A stretch of DNA of 64,000 nt from Streptomyces formicae (GTDB lineage: Bacteria; Actinomycetota; Actinomycetes; Streptomycetales; Streptomycetaceae). The position numbers were made by a program, and so were the translations under genes. Below the pieces are notes generated by a model. That model had not been told where the DNA came from and made no database searches. It saw nothing but the letters and a program-made list of their open reading frames with translations. Shown in pieces: positions 7,082-15,380 of the stretch. The stretch spans positions 7,812,001 through 7,876,000 of the forward strand of contig NZ_CP071872.1 of assembly GCF_022647665.1 (NCBI RefSeq), read 5' to 3'. Positions within the stretch are counted from its first letter, which is position 1; each line of letters begins with the position of its first letter.

Positions 7082-8200
7082 TCAGCGCACGGATGCGCCC
7101 GCCGAGGCGGTCTCCGCCCCTGACCGCTTGTGCCAGGCGGTCAGGGCGTTCCCGATCTCCCACGCGCTCGGAACCGCCGTCAGCCCCAGGGGCCCGGCGG
7201 CCGCTGCGAGCACGTCGTGCAGACGGGCCGCCGTGCGTTCCAGCAACGTCCGGTCCGGTTCCCCGGCGGCGGCGAGGGTGAGGGCCGAGCGGATGGTGTC
7301 GGTGAAGACGGACTGGGCTCGCTTGAAGTCCAGCAGCCGCTCCAGGTCCTCGTACCAGCCGGCGGAGCCTCCGGGGAGCGCCTCCTCCACGGCGGCCGCC
7401 CAGGCACCGGTGACCTCGGCGGCCTGGGCAGCGGGGTAGCGCATGAGGTGCAGATGAGTGGCCAGGTCGTAGAGGGGGTCGCCGACCATGGCCAGCTCCC
7501 AGTCGATCGTCCACACCTTGCCGTGCGCGTCCAGGATGAGGTTCTCCCGGTGCAGATCGCCGTGGAGCAGGCAGAACGGCCGCCGGGTCAGCCCGGAGAC
7601 GCGCCGCCTGAGGCTGTGCAGTGCGGCGTCGGTGACGCCGAGTTCGGTGAAGATCCCGCCGTACTCGGCGGAGTTCGCGCGCAGCACGCGCTCTTCGACG
7701 AAGAGGACCAGGCGTTCCAGGAAGCCCTCGGTGTCGCCGTCGTGGGGGCGGTCGGCCGGTTCGCAGGTACGGTCGGCGTCGAGGTTGCCGGCGCGGATAG
7801 CGGCCAGTTCGCTCACGAGCCGCATCAACTGGCGGACGACCTCTTCGGGGAGCGGGCCTGCGCGCCCGTACGCCTCGCCGAGTGTGGCGCCTTCGACGAA
7901 GCGCTGCAGCGAGACGCCGCCGGCGTGGAGAACGATCCCCGGGAGGCTGCTGATGCGCCCTCTGAGCGCCTGGACAAGACCCTCCTCGGACTTGAAGCAC
8001 CGGCGGTCGAACCAGAGGAGCCCGGCCCTGGGCTCACGGCACTTCACCGGGACCGGCAGGCCCGTTTCGGGGGACATCACCGGGAAGAAGTACGTCTCGT
8101 GATGGGAGCCGCGGAAGGGCCCCTTGATGCAGTGCGGGTCTACGTGCAGCGCGTCGGCGGGGGCAGGGCGACGCGTCGCGGACACCGGTTCGGCGGCCAT
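7082..8200 (-). CDS. Phosphotransferase (APH / protein-kinase-like fold)
   Basis: A 372-aa predicted small-molecule kinase of the aminoglycoside-phosphotransferase superfamily. The catalytic loop is HGDLHRENLIL (HxDxxxxN) and the metal site IDWELAMVGDPLYDLA is the DFG equivalent. The substrate is unknown. A resistance enzyme, a thiamine/choline-kinase-like enzyme or a sugar-metabolite kinase are all possible. TAGGGT precedes the ATG by 5-6 nt with no SD, so it is probably leaderless. Its stop is 5 bp from that of the convergent reductase. It lies downstream of a HAD phosphatase and a GntR regulator on the same strand, hinting at one phosphometabolite theme. Confidence 0.8.
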   Translation of the reverse strand: MAAEPVSATRRPAPADALHVDPHCIKGPFRGSHHETYFFPVMSPETGLPVPVKCREPRAGLLWFDRRCFKSEEGLVQALRGRISSLPGIVLHAGGVSLQRFVEGATLGEAYGRAGPLPEEVVRQLMRLVSELAAIRAGNLDADRTCEPADRPHDGDTEGFLERLVLFVEERVLRANSAEYGGIFTELGVTDAALHSLRRRVSGLTRRPFCLLHGDLHRENLILDAHGKVWTIDWELAMVGDPLYDLATHLHLMRYPAAQAAEVTGAWAAAVEEALPGGSAGWYEDLERLLDFKRAQSVFTDTIRSALTLAAAGEPDRTLLERTAARLHDVLAAAAGPLGLTAVPSAWEIGNALTAWHKRSGAETASAGASVR

Positions 8201-8288
8201 GGTGCACCCTAGCGCTTCCCACGGTGGCAGCCGGCCAGGCACCGCCGGTTCCCCCCTTCCGGGGAATGCGGGCAGGACGCGGCCGGTC

Positions 8289-9113
8289 TCAAGGCCGCCC
8301 CAGCATCCGTACGGCCTCGAGCACGGGTTCCAGCGACTCCACGACCGTCGACGCGCCCGCCTTCCACAGCCGTTCGGTGCGGTGCTCGCCGCGGCCGTAG
8401 CCGAGGAAGCGGACGCCCGCCTCGCGGGCCGCGTGCAGGTCGGCCGGGGTGTCACCGATCATCAGCGACGCGGCGGGGTCCGCGCCGAGGGAGTCCAGGG
8501 CCCGGCGGACGCAGTCCGGGTCGGGCTTGAGAAGGCGGGGGTCGCCGGTGCGGCCGTGGATGTGCGGGGCGAAGCACCCGCGCAGTCCGCGGCCGGTGAG
8601 GTACTCCTCCGCCACCTGCGGGGAGTTGTTCGTGGCGACGGCGAGGCCCACCCCGATCGCGCTCCAGGTCCGTATCAGCGGATCCGCGTACGCGGTGGGC
8701 CAGGCGGTCCGGGTGGCCCGGAGCTCCTCGCGGGTGAGCTCCGCCTCCAGCTCTCCGACGAGTTCGCTGTCCGGATGGTCCCGGCTCGCGGCACGCAGCA
8801 CGGCGTGCGGATCTCCCGCCTCGCCCTCGGACAGCCGCACCTCGGTCTCGCGCGCGAGCAGCCACTTCACCAGACTGTCGGCGACGGTGCGCGAGGGATG
8901 GCGCGCGAAGAGACGGCAGATGGGGCCGTCGAAGTCGAAGAGGACGTACTCCGCGCCGCTGATCAGATCCTCGATGCTCTCGGCCACCGCGTGTGCCGCC
9001 TGTTCCGTTTGTGCCGCCTGTTCCGCCTGGTCGGCTCGTTCCGCCTGTTCCGCCTGTTCCGCCTGTTCCGCCTGGTCGGCCTGGTCGGCCTGTTCCGCCT
9101 GTTCCGTGGTCAC
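8289..9113 (-). CDS. HAD-superfamily hydrolase with EQA-repeat N-terminus
   Basis: A 274-aa protein. HAD motif I FDFDGP is near residue 52, motif II VATNNSP, motif III Lys in KPDPD, and motif IV GDTPAD. The layout resembles phosphoglycolate phosphatase-type enzymes. The first 40 residues are almost pure repeats of Glu-Gln-Ala / Asp-Gln-Ala, probably a flexible or helical extension. The GTG start overlaps the TAG stop of the GntR gene by one base (TAGTG), so the two are probably translationally coupled. No SD is visible. The substrate is unknown. Confidence 0.82.
   Translation of the reverse strand: MTTEQAEQADQADQAEQAEQAEQAERADQAEQAAQTEQAAHAVAESIEDLISGAEYVLFDFDGPICRLFARHPSRTVADSLVKWLLARETEVRLSEGEAGDPHAVLRAASRDHPDSELVGELEAELTREELRATRTAWPTAYADPLIRTWSAIGVGLAVATNNSPQVAEEYLTGRGLRGCFAPHIHGRTGDPRLLKPDPDCVRRALDSLGADPAASLMIGDTPADLHAAREAGVRFLGYGRGEHRTERLWKAGASTVVESLEPVLEAVRMLGRP
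8994..9104 (-). repeat. 9-bp coding microsatellite in the HAD gene
   Basis: About a dozen near-copies of GCCTGTTCC / GCCTGGTCG in tandem encode the EQA/DQA tripeptide repeats at the N-terminus of the HAD hydrolase. Copy number is likely to vary between strains. Confidence 0.75.
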
Positions 9114-9973
9114 TAGGAGAGTGTGAGGTCCGAGGCGATGGTGTTCCAGAGCGCGTCGAACCATTGCTGCGCCTGTTCCACGAAAGCCGCGTCGCGCGGC
9201 CCGCTGCCGGCCCGGAAGGGGAAGAGGAGCGACTGGGTGCCGAGCGCGTCGTACATCTCCACGGGCGTGGAGTTGATCTCCTCCTCTCGCCTGGTGACCT
9301 TGTAGTACCCGAAGAGCGCCTCGGCGCCGTTGAGGACGTACAGCTTGACCGGCGGGGTGAGGGGCAGGGCGCGGAACGAGATGCGGACGTCGATCCCGTG
9401 GCTGGCATGCAGGGCCTGGAGGCTGTGGCGCAGGACCTGCCCCTGGGCGTTGCGCTGGGCGAGCCAGCGGTCGTGGACCGCGTGGTCGTCGGGCTGCGCC
9501 TCGACCGGGCTGGGGAAGGCGAGGTTGATGGAGCTCGCGGGCAGCAGGATCCGGGCCGTGACGGAGCCGGGGCGGATACGGCCCTCGTGGATCCGGCGCA
9601 GCGGCTCCGAGAGCGCGAGCATCAGCGTCTCGGAGGTGAGGCCCAGGGAGTCGATGCTCACGTCCCGGACGGCGAACGCCTCCGCCATCCGCGCCGCGAG
9701 CGCGATCATCGTCGGCTGGGGTTCGTCGTCGGCGCCCCCCTCCCGCTCCGACAGGTCGACGACACGGGGCGGGGCACCCCGGGTGGCCTCGGTGAGCAGG
9801 CCCTCCTCGTGGAGGAGTTCGAGCGCCCGGCGCACGGCCGCTCGCTCGACCCCGAACTCCGCCACGAGCTGGGACTGGGTGGGCATCGGGGCGCCGGGCC
9901 GGAGCTCTCCGCCGTGGATACGCCCCCGCAGGGCATCGGCGATGTCCTGGTGGGTCAGTCTTCGTCCGTTCAT
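9113..9973 (-). CDS. GntR-family transcriptional regulator
   Basis: A 286-aa protein. The winged HTH at residues 5-75 is recognisable by LTHQDIADALRGRIHGGELR then PGAPMPTQSQLVAEFGVERA and AVRRALELLHEEGLL. The C-terminal effector domain of about 200 residues is not a clear UTRA or FCD domain. The ATG at 9973 has AGGAGA 8 nt upstream. It is first gene of a coupled pair with the HAD hydrolase. The upstream region has several CAACT/AGTTG inverted repeats that are probable autoregulatory sites. Confidence 0.85.
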   Translation of the reverse strand: MNGRRLTHQDIADALRGRIHGGELRPGAPMPTQSQLVAEFGVERAAVRRALELLHEEGLLTEATRGAPPRVVDLSEREGGADDEPQPTMIALAARMAEAFAVRDVSIDSLGLTSETLMLALSEPLRRIHEGRIRPGSVTARILLPASSINLAFPSPVEAQPDDHAVHDRWLAQRNAQGQVLRHSLQALHASHGIDVRISFRALPLTPPVKLYVLNGAEALFGYYKVTRREEEINSTPVEMYDALGTQSLLFPFRAGSGPRDAAFVEQAQQWFDALWNTIASDLTLS

Positions 9974-10006
9974 CGCGCCGTTCTCCTGAGTCACCACTCG
10001 ACGCTA

Positions 10007-10084
10007 CAACTCTCTTCCTTTTGTGGGGAGTTGCTGGAGGCAAGGTTATTGTCCACCGCCAAGTGGGGACAACTCCAGTAGTTG
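10007..10084. promoter_or_regulatory. CAACT/AGTTG operator cluster upstream of gntR
   Basis: CAACTC (10007-10012) faces GAGTTG (10028-10033), and CAACT (10070-10074) faces AGTTG (10080-10084) with a 5-bp spacer. A further CAACAACTT follows. The AT-rich cluster lies 34-111 bp upstream of the GntR start and is probably its operator/promoter. Confidence 0.5.
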
Positions 10085-10190
10085 GCAACAACTTTTGGAA
10101 CTTGGTCGAAGTAAGCCGACAACGATCACGGTCGGCCGATCAGCCGCCCCCGTTCATGCGCTCCTCCCCACCCCAAGGAGGGATTCCGCC

Positions 10191-10358
10191 ATGCCGCTCC
10201 TCACCTTCGCCGTCGAAGAGTTCATCCACTGGCGCTTCGGTCTCATGGGCGTGATCAGTCTCGGACTGCTGAGCTTCGGCCTGCGGGCCAGGAACGCCAC
10301 GGCCGCGGGAGCGGGCAGCATCATGCTGGCGCTGCTGCTCCACTCCGCCTCGGGATGA
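10191..10358 (+). CDS. Small membrane protein, 55 aa
   Basis: It begins MPLLTFAVEEFIHWRFGLMG and has two hydrophobic segments, roughly residues 15-30 and 38-52, separated by a short basic loop (LRARNATA). AAGGAGG (10175-10181) sits 9 nt before the ATG, a strong Shine-Dalgarno. No known family is recognised. It is divergent from gntR and convergent with the Eis-like gene. Confidence 0.65.
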   Translation: MPLLTFAVEEFIHWRFGLMGVISLGLLSFGLRARNATAAGAGSIMLALLLHSASG

Positions 10359-10410
10359 GCGACGGGCACCTGCCGCCCCGAGGAAACCGTCAACCGTCAA
10401 CCGCCGACCG

Positions 10411-11667
10411 TCAGAACATGTCGGGGCACCAAGGCCGCCGCCGCGCGCGGAACACCCCGTCCGCGCGCGCCGCCGCACCCTGCCGCTCCTCGTCGACACG
10501 GCCCAGGGCCACCAGCCGCAGGACCGACTCGTCCCCGAGGTAGAGCCGCCCCAACTCGGCAGCCCCCAGCGCCAGATCGGGCTCCTCCGTCGTCGGTACG
10601 CACCACGCGCCCTCGGGTGTCGCGTCCAGCCGGAAGCGGCCGCCCGCGAGACCCGCCTCGTCCCGTACGTCGAGCACCACCGAACCCGACGCCTCGTACG
10701 TGCGCGACTGGAGGGCCCGTACGACGTCCAGCAGCCGCACCCACAGGAAGTCCGTGTGCGACACGGTCCGGGCGGCGCGAGGGTCCGGCAGGAGCAGCGG
10801 GAGCAGATCGTCGGGGGCACGGCCGCCCGACCGGACCGTGGTGATCCAGTCGATCGAGCAGACGTACTGCCACAGGGCTCGCTCGGCCGCCGCGGAGACC
10901 GCGATCAGACTCTGGACCTTCGCCGTGTCCGCGGGCTGGCCGCCGTCGGTCCAGTGGGACTCGGCGGTGTACGTGATCAGGCCCTCCACCTCGCCCGCCG
11001 CCGAGCGGTACACCGCGTGGTACGGCTCGGTCCACGGCCGCGAGGGCAGCCGCACCGCGCCGGTGTGGACGCTCCACCACCGCTCGTCCCGGTCGATCGC
11101 GCCGTGCTGCCGCGCGCGGAAGCGCTCGTGCAGCTCCGGGCCCAGCTTGCGGACGTCCTCGGCGTCGGCCAGGTCCACCCGCCCGCCGGCCGCCGGGCCC
11201 GACCGCCGGGGGTCGAGGCCGCTGCGGGTGACGTCGATCTCCCATTCCGTGCACGAGGTGGCCGGGCCGAACCCGAATCGCCCGTAGATCGCGTACTCGG
11301 CCGGGAGCAGCGTCGCCACGGTGTCCCCGCGCTCCTTCGCCGCCGCGAGATCATCGGTGATCATCCGCGTGAGGATGCCCCGGCGGCGGTGCGTCGGGGC
11401 GACGGTGACCTCCGCGACGGCGTTCGCCGTGACGAACGCACCGCCGACCGCGGTCAGTTGCTGACCGAAGGAACGGTACGTCGCCACGCACCGCCCGTCC
11501 CCCGTGAAACCCCCGCGCACCCGGCTGAGGTCCATATGGGCGAGCCGGTCGGCCACCTCGGTCTCCTCGACGACCGGCGGCTGCAGAAACCCGGTGGCCA
11601 GGGCCCGCAGCCAGTCGCGGCCCTCGGCCGCGGTGACGGTACGCACCTCGACATCGTCACGGCTCAT
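10411..11667 (-). CDS. Eis-family GNAT N-acetyltransferase
   Basis: A 418-aa protein with the three-part Eis architecture: an N-terminal GNAT domain with the acetyl-CoA loop VAPTHRRRGILTRM near residue 95, a second degenerate GNAT domain, and an SCP2-like C-terminal domain (LDVRDEAGLAGGRFRLD, VLRLVALGRVD). It ends in PWCPDMF; Eis enzymes use the C-terminal carboxylate in catalysis. Eis homologues acetylate amines, including aminoglycosides. The substrate here is unknown. TAGCGT lies 7 nt before the ATG with no SD, so it is leaderless. That -10 box overlaps the left end of the repeat element at 11680. Confidence 0.85.
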   Translation of the reverse strand: MSRDDVEVRTVTAAEGRDWLRALATGFLQPPVVEETEVADRLAHMDLSRVRGGFTGDGRCVATYRSFGQQLTAVGGAFVTANAVAEVTVAPTHRRRGILTRMITDDLAAAKERGDTVATLLPAEYAIYGRFGFGPATSCTEWEIDVTRSGLDPRRSGPAAGGRVDLADAEDVRKLGPELHERFRARQHGAIDRDERWWSVHTGAVRLPSRPWTEPYHAVYRSAAGEVEGLITYTAESHWTDGGQPADTAKVQSLIAVSAAAERALWQYVCSIDWITTVRSGGRAPDDLLPLLLPDPRAARTVSHTDFLWVRLLDVVRALQSRTYEASGSVVLDVRDEAGLAGGRFRLDATPEGAWCVPTTEEPDLALGAAELGRLYLGDESVLRLVALGRVDEERQGAAARADGVFRARRRPWCPDMF

Positions 11668-11679
11668 ACGGTCCACGCT

Positions 11680-11930
11680 AGGGGGTGTCCGGGGGATCAG
11701 GCTGGATCAGCGAGCGCCCGCCGCGCAGCGGCTGATGTCACTGATGTGGCTTCGGATCCAAGGCGGAGGAGGAAGACAACGCGGTGGGGGCACCTCCCGG
11801 GCCCGAAGGGCTACGGGGGAGTTGGCGACCGACGACCGGGGGCACCTCCCGGGCCCCCAGGGCTCAGGGGGGAGCGGGAGACGGAGTCGCATGACGCCGC
11901 GAGCCCAGCAAGATCCACCGGACACCCCCT
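11680..11930. mobile_element. TIR-bordered palindromic element, copy 1 (MITE-like)
   Basis: A 251-bp non-coding block bordered by inverted repeats. The left end AGGGGGTGTCCGGGGGATC matches the reverse complement of the right end GATCCACCGGACACCCCCT with one mismatch. The interior shares the same order of sequence blocks with the copy at 30295-30512 (GATCAGGCTGGATCAGCGAG, GCAGCGGCTGATGTCACTG, GAGCCCAGCAAGATCC). It carries no open reading frame of note. A small GGGGGCACCTCCCGGGCCC block occurs twice inside. Confidence 0.8.
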
Positions 11931-11970
11931 GGGCCCGTCAGGTGCCGGCCCGCCCGGGGCGGTGGCTGCT

Positions 11971-12648
11971 TCAGGTCAGCAGATCGTCCACTTGCGCTTC
12001 CCCTTCGCGGTATCTGCGGGCGATCTCCGCGCTGCAGTCGTCGGCCGTCCGCTGGAGCTGCGCGCGCTGCCGCGACACCTGCCGCTCGTAGCGCGCGAGC
12101 CGCCCCATCGCCGCGTGCAGCTCGTCGTCCGTCCGTGCGTCCAGGTCGGAGAGCTCCACCTCGGCGAGCATCTGCGCGGCGAGCCGCCCGTACTCCTCGC
12201 CCCGCGGCGTGGACAGCGTCACATGGCGGGCCGAGCTGCCGCGCCGCGACGGCGGGTCCGCGAGGATGGCCGAAAGCCGGTCGACGACCGCGGCGTCGGG
12301 CCCGAGCCGGCCCGCCGCGGGCGCGGCGACGGACGGCGCCGGCAGGGCCGGCGGGTCCGTGCGCCGGGCGAGCTCCGCGCGCAGGATGTCGATGCGGCCG
12401 TGCAGCAGCCGCCGCACATAGCTGAGGTCCGCCTCGTCCCGCTGCGCGTCGCGGCGCAGGGCGCGCAGTTCGGGCAGCCCGAGGACGGCGAGATCGTAGG
12501 CACGCGGCTCGGACAGCGCGTACGGCGAGGCTTGCGAGGCCGCCGAGTCCGATGTGCGCTGCTGGGGCGGCCGCATGGCGCCCGAGCCGCTGCGCGTGGT
12601 CGTCGTCGGTACGGGACCGGACGGCTGCCCGGCGCCAGGTGTGGTCAT
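11971..12648 (-). CDS. rsiG: RsiG, c-di-GMP-dependent anti-sigma factor of WhiG
   Basis: A 225-aa protein with a disordered N-terminus and two long helices forming the antiparallel coiled coil of RsiG. Both helices carry the c-di-GMP signature E-x3-S-x2-R-x3-Q-x3-D: helix 1 as E72, S76, R79, H83, D87 (His replaces Gln) and helix 2 as E188, S192, R195, Q199, D203. From published work on S. venezuelae, RsiG bound to a c-di-GMP dimer sequesters WhiG and so holds back sporulation; loss of c-di-GMP releases it. The motif match makes the call strong. The start is the ATG at 12648. Confidence 0.92.
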   Translation of the reverse strand: MTTPGAGQPSGPVPTTTTRSGSGAMRPPQQRTSDSAASQASPYALSEPRAYDLAVLGLPELRALRRDAQRDEADLSYVRRLLHGRIDILRAELARRTDPPALPAPSVAAPAAGRLGPDAAVVDRLSAILADPPSRRGSSARHVTLSTPRGEEYGRLAAQMLAEVELSDLDARTDDELHAAMGRLARYERQVSRQRAQLQRTADDCSAEIARRYREGEAQVDDLLT

Positions 12649-12708
12649 GCGTGAATCAGTCCCCTCGACCGGTGCATGGGGTCTCCCGGGGGCCCGGAGG
12701 GCCGTGGG

Positions 12709-12729
12709 GATGCACCGCCTCTGTGCATC
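12709..12729. promoter_or_regulatory. Palindrome upstream of rsiG
   Basis: GATGCAC (12709-12715) and GTGCATC (12723-12729) form a perfect inverted repeat with a 7-bp spacer in the rsiG-dtd intergenic region. A half copy GGTGCAT lies at 12671-12677. Function is unknown; it may control rsiG. Confidence 0.35.
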
Positions 12730-12840
12730 GTGCCATTACGGACGGTTCGGGCGCAGGCCCTCTCCACCCGTTCAGCCCCGGATGGCCCCGCGATCGGCCG
12801 CCCGACGGGCGCCGGCCGGCTCCCGGATAGGTTGGTCCGT

Positions 12841-13266
12841 ATGCGAGCAGTGGTACAGCGGGTCGACGGCGCGAGTGTCGTGGTGGCCGGCGAGACGGTG
12901 GGCGAGATCGTCGGCGAGGGGCTGTGTGTGCTGGTGGGGGTCACCCACGAGGACACACCGCAGAAGGCGGCGCAGCTCGCCCGCAAGCTCTGGTCGCTGC
13001 GGATCCTGGACGGCGAGAAGTCCTGCTCGGACGTGAACGCGCCGCTGCTGGTGATCTCGCAGTTCACTCTCTATGGGGACGCCCGCAAGGGCCGCCGTCC
13101 CACCTGGCACGCCGCGGCGCCCGGCGAGGTCGCCGAGCCGCTCGTCGACGAGGTGGTGGCGCAGCTGCGGGGGCTGGGCGCGCGCGCGGAGACGGGCCGC
13201 TTCGGGGCGATGATGCGGGTGTCGCTCACGAACGACGGCCCGTTCACGGTCCTGGTGGAGGTGTAA
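12841..13266 (+). CDS. dtd: D-aminoacyl-tRNA deacylase
   Basis: A 141-aa protein. DTD removes D-amino acids (and Gly) mischarged on tRNA. The signature motifs are the N-terminal MRAVVQRV, SQFTLYGD near residue 78, and the C-terminal NDGPFTVLVE with the cis Gly-Pro dipeptide of the active site. Length and both motifs are normal for the family. TAGGTT lies 7 nt before the ATG without SD, so it is leaderless. It is divergent from rsiG and convergent with ygfZ. Confidence 0.95.
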   Translation: MRAVVQRVDGASVVVAGETVGEIVGEGLCVLVGVTHEDTPQKAAQLARKLWSLRILDGEKSCSDVNAPLLVISQFTLYGDARKGRRPTWHAAAPGEVAEPLVDEVVAQLRGLGARAETGRFGAMMRVSLTNDGPFTVLVEV

Positions 13267-13271
13267 CCGGA

Positions 13272-13312
13272 CTCCCGGGCTCCCGAGTCTCCCGGAACTC
13301 CCGGCCTCCCGG
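13272..13312. repeat. Short CTCCCGG direct repeats
   Basis: Five near-copies of CTCCCGR lie between the convergent dtd and ygfZ stops. No clear terminator hairpin is seen here. Confidence 0.5.
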
Positions 13313-13317
13313 TCGCC

Positions 13318-14298
13318 CTACGGCTCGACGACCGTCTCCTGAGCCGCCGCCGTGCCGCCGGCCAGCAGCTTGGCGTCGACCGGCACGTTCCGCTTCACCA
13401 GCGCCAGCGCGATCGGCCCCAGCTCGTAGTGGCGGGCCGAGGTGGTGACGAAGCCCAGCTGCCGGCCCTCCTCCCCGTCCGCCGCGAGCCGTACCGGCGT
13501 ACCGGGCCCGGGCAGGTGCACCTCGCTGCCGTCCAGGTGCAGGAAGACCAGCCGGCGCGGCGGCTTCCCCAGGTTGTGGACGCGCGCCACGGTCTCCTGG
13601 CCCCGGTAGCAGCCCTTCTCCAGGTGCACGGCGGTGCCGATCAGCCCGATCTCGTGCGGGATCGTCCGGTGGTCGGTCTCGAAGCCGAGCCGCGGGCGGT
13701 GCGCCTCGACCCGCAGCGCCTCGTACGCCAGCACGCCTATCGCGGGGCCGTTGGCCGCTGCGTACGCCTCCAGGCCGGCGCGCGGCAGGAACAGATCGCG
13801 GCCCTGCGGGGTCTCCCGTACGACCACGCCCTCCGGCGCCTCGGCGATCGAACCGGCCGGCAGATGCACCACCGCGAAGTCGTCCGTCCGGTCGGCGACC
13901 TCCACCTGGTAGAAGAACTTCATCGACTCCAGGTACGCGATCAGCGCCTCCTGCGTCCCGGGCTCGACGTGTGCCCACACAGTCTCGCCGTCGTCCACGA
14001 GGGACAGCGCGTGCTCGATGTGGCCGTGCGCGGACAGGACCAGCGCCTCGGTGGCCTGCCCCGCGGGGAGATCGCTGACGTGCTGGGTGAGCAGCAGATG
14101 CAGCCAGCTCAGCCGGTCGCCGCCGGACACGGTCACGACGCCGCGGTGCGAGAGGTCGACGAAACCCGTGCCGTTCGCGAGCGCGCGCTGCTCGCGGAAC
14201 AGATCGCCGTAGTGCGCGGCGACACCTTCGTCGCGCCCTTCGGCGGGGACGGCGCCGGGCAGGGACAGCAGAGGGCTGATCGTTGAATGTCGCTGCAT
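13318..14298 (-). CDS. ygfZ: YgfZ/GcvT-domain folate-binding protein
   Basis: A 326-aa protein of the GcvT-like COG0354 family, which uses tetrahydrofolate to support maintenance of some Fe-S enzymes. The hallmark K-G-C-Y-x-G-Q-E motif is present (EKGCYRGQETVARVHNLGKP, about residues 220-239), as is the N-terminal VDLSHRGVVTVSGGDRLSWL. The gene starts 9 bp after the nur stop. A TAGGCT box overlapping that stop lies 6 nt before the ATG at 14298, so it may be transcribed leaderless as well as from the nur promoter. A GTG at 14304 is an alternative. Confidence 0.88.
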   Translation of the reverse strand: MQRHSTISPLLSLPGAVPAEGRDEGVAAHYGDLFREQRALANGTGFVDLSHRGVVTVSGGDRLSWLHLLLTQHVSDLPAGQATEALVLSAHGHIEHALSLVDDGETVWAHVEPGTQEALIAYLESMKFFYQVEVADRTDDFAVVHLPAGSIAEAPEGVVVRETPQGRDLFLPRAGLEAYAAANGPAIGVLAYEALRVEAHRPRLGFETDHRTIPHEIGLIGTAVHLEKGCYRGQETVARVHNLGKPPRRLVFLHLDGSEVHLPGPGTPVRLAADGEEGRQLGFVTTSARHYELGPIALALVKRNVPVDAKLLAGGTAAAQETVVEP

Positions 14299-14307
14299 AC
14301 GCACAGC

Positions 14308-14745
14308 CTACGACTGGTCAGCAGCCGCCTTCACTGCGCATTCGCCGCACCGGCCGAAGATCGCGAAATGCTTCATGTCGGTGTCGAACCCGAAGGTCTC
14401 GCGGAGCTTCGCGATGAAGTCGGCGGCGACCGCGACGTCCGCCTCGATCACGTTCGTGCAGTCCCGGCAGACCAGGTGCATGTGGTGGTGCCGGTCGGCC
14501 AGGTGGTACGTCGGCGCCCCGTGCCCCAGGTGCGCGTGCGAGACCAGGCCCAGCTCCTCCAGCAGCTCCAGCGTCCGGTAGACCGTGGAGATGTTCACCC
14601 CGGACGCGGTCTTGCGCACCTCGACGAGGATGTCGTCGGGGGTCGCGTGCTCCAGCGTGTCGACGGCTTCGAGGACAAGCTGGCGCTGCGGGGTCAGCCG
14701 GTAGCCGCGCTGCCGCAGGTCACTCTTCCAGTCGGTGCTCACCAC
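14308..14745 (-). CDS. nur: Nur, nickel-responsive Fur-family repressor
   Basis: A 145-aa Fur-family protein nearly identical, as far as I recall, to the structurally characterised Nur of S. coelicolor (start MVSTDWKSDLRQRGYRLTPQ). It has the winged HTH with STVYRTLELLEELGLV, the His-rich HLADRHHHMHLVCRDC with CxxC, and FAIFGRCGEC as the second Cys pair. Nur represses nickel uptake genes and Fe superoxide dismutase (indirectly) under Ni excess. TACACT is 6 nt before the GTG at 14745, so it is leaderless. Confidence 0.9.
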   Translation of the reverse strand: MVSTDWKSDLRQRGYRLTPQRQLVLEAVDTLEHATPDDILVEVRKTASGVNISTVYRTLELLEELGLVSHAHLGHGAPTYHLADRHHHMHLVCRDCTNVIEADVAVAADFIAKLRETFGFDTDMKHFAIFGRCGECAVKAAADQS

Positions 14746-14764
14746 GCGACCAGTGTAGGAAGAC

Positions 14765-15337
14765 CTACTTGAAGAACGCGATGCCGTCGTCCGGAAGATC
14801 GCCCAGATCCTTGGCCCACGCCTCGACCTGCTCCGGGGTGACGACCTTCTTCAGGTGCGCCGACATGTACGGCCGCAGCGGCACCTCTGGGGTGGCCTTC
14901 TCGCCCACCCACATCAGGTCGCCCTTCACATAGCCGTACAGGCGCTTGCCGCCGCTGTACGGGCCGGCGGCCGCGGTGCGGGCGACGGCGTCCGTCGCCA
15001 GGTCGATCTGCGGCTTCTGGTCGGCGAGCTCGCCGTACCAGATCTCCACGACGCCCTGGTCGCGGACCATGACGATCTCGACCTTGCGGTCCTTGTCGAT
15101 CCGCCAGTAGCCGGACTCGGACTCCAGCGGCTTGACCTTGCGGCCCTCGGAGTCCAGCACCCAGGTGTGCGACACGTACTCGATGAAGTCCCGGCCGTCG
15201 TGGCTGAACGTCACCGACTGCCCGAAGTTGCACTTGTCGGCGCCCGGGAAGTCGGAGACACCGGCGCCTTCCCACGTGCCGAGGAGGAACGCGAGGGGGA
15301 CGAGGTCGGGGTTGAGGTCGGAAGGGATCTCGATCAT
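14765..15337 (-). CDS. Nitrobindin-family heme-binding protein
   Basis: A 190-aa beta-barrel protein of the FABP-like/DUF1794 family. The N-terminal GTWEGAG matches the family GxWxGxG motif and is followed by FIEYVSHTWVLDSEGR and ESGYWRI. Nitrobindins bind ferric heme in a ten-strand barrel and react with NO or peroxynitrite. The role here is unknown. The ATG at 15337 has no good SD. It stops 19 bp before the nur start on the same strand. Confidence 0.85.
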   Translation of the reverse strand: MIEIPSDLNPDLVPLAFLLGTWEGAGVSDFPGADKCNFGQSVTFSHDGRDFIEYVSHTWVLDSEGRKVKPLESESGYWRIDKDRKVEIVMVRDQGVVEIWYGELADQKPQIDLATDAVARTAAAGPYSGGKRLYGYVKGDLMWVGEKATPEVPLRPYMSAHLKKVVTPEQVEAWAKDLGDLPDDGIAFFK

Positions 15338-15380
15338 GAGTGGCTCTGGCGATCTACTGGATCTACGTGGACGGGGGAGT

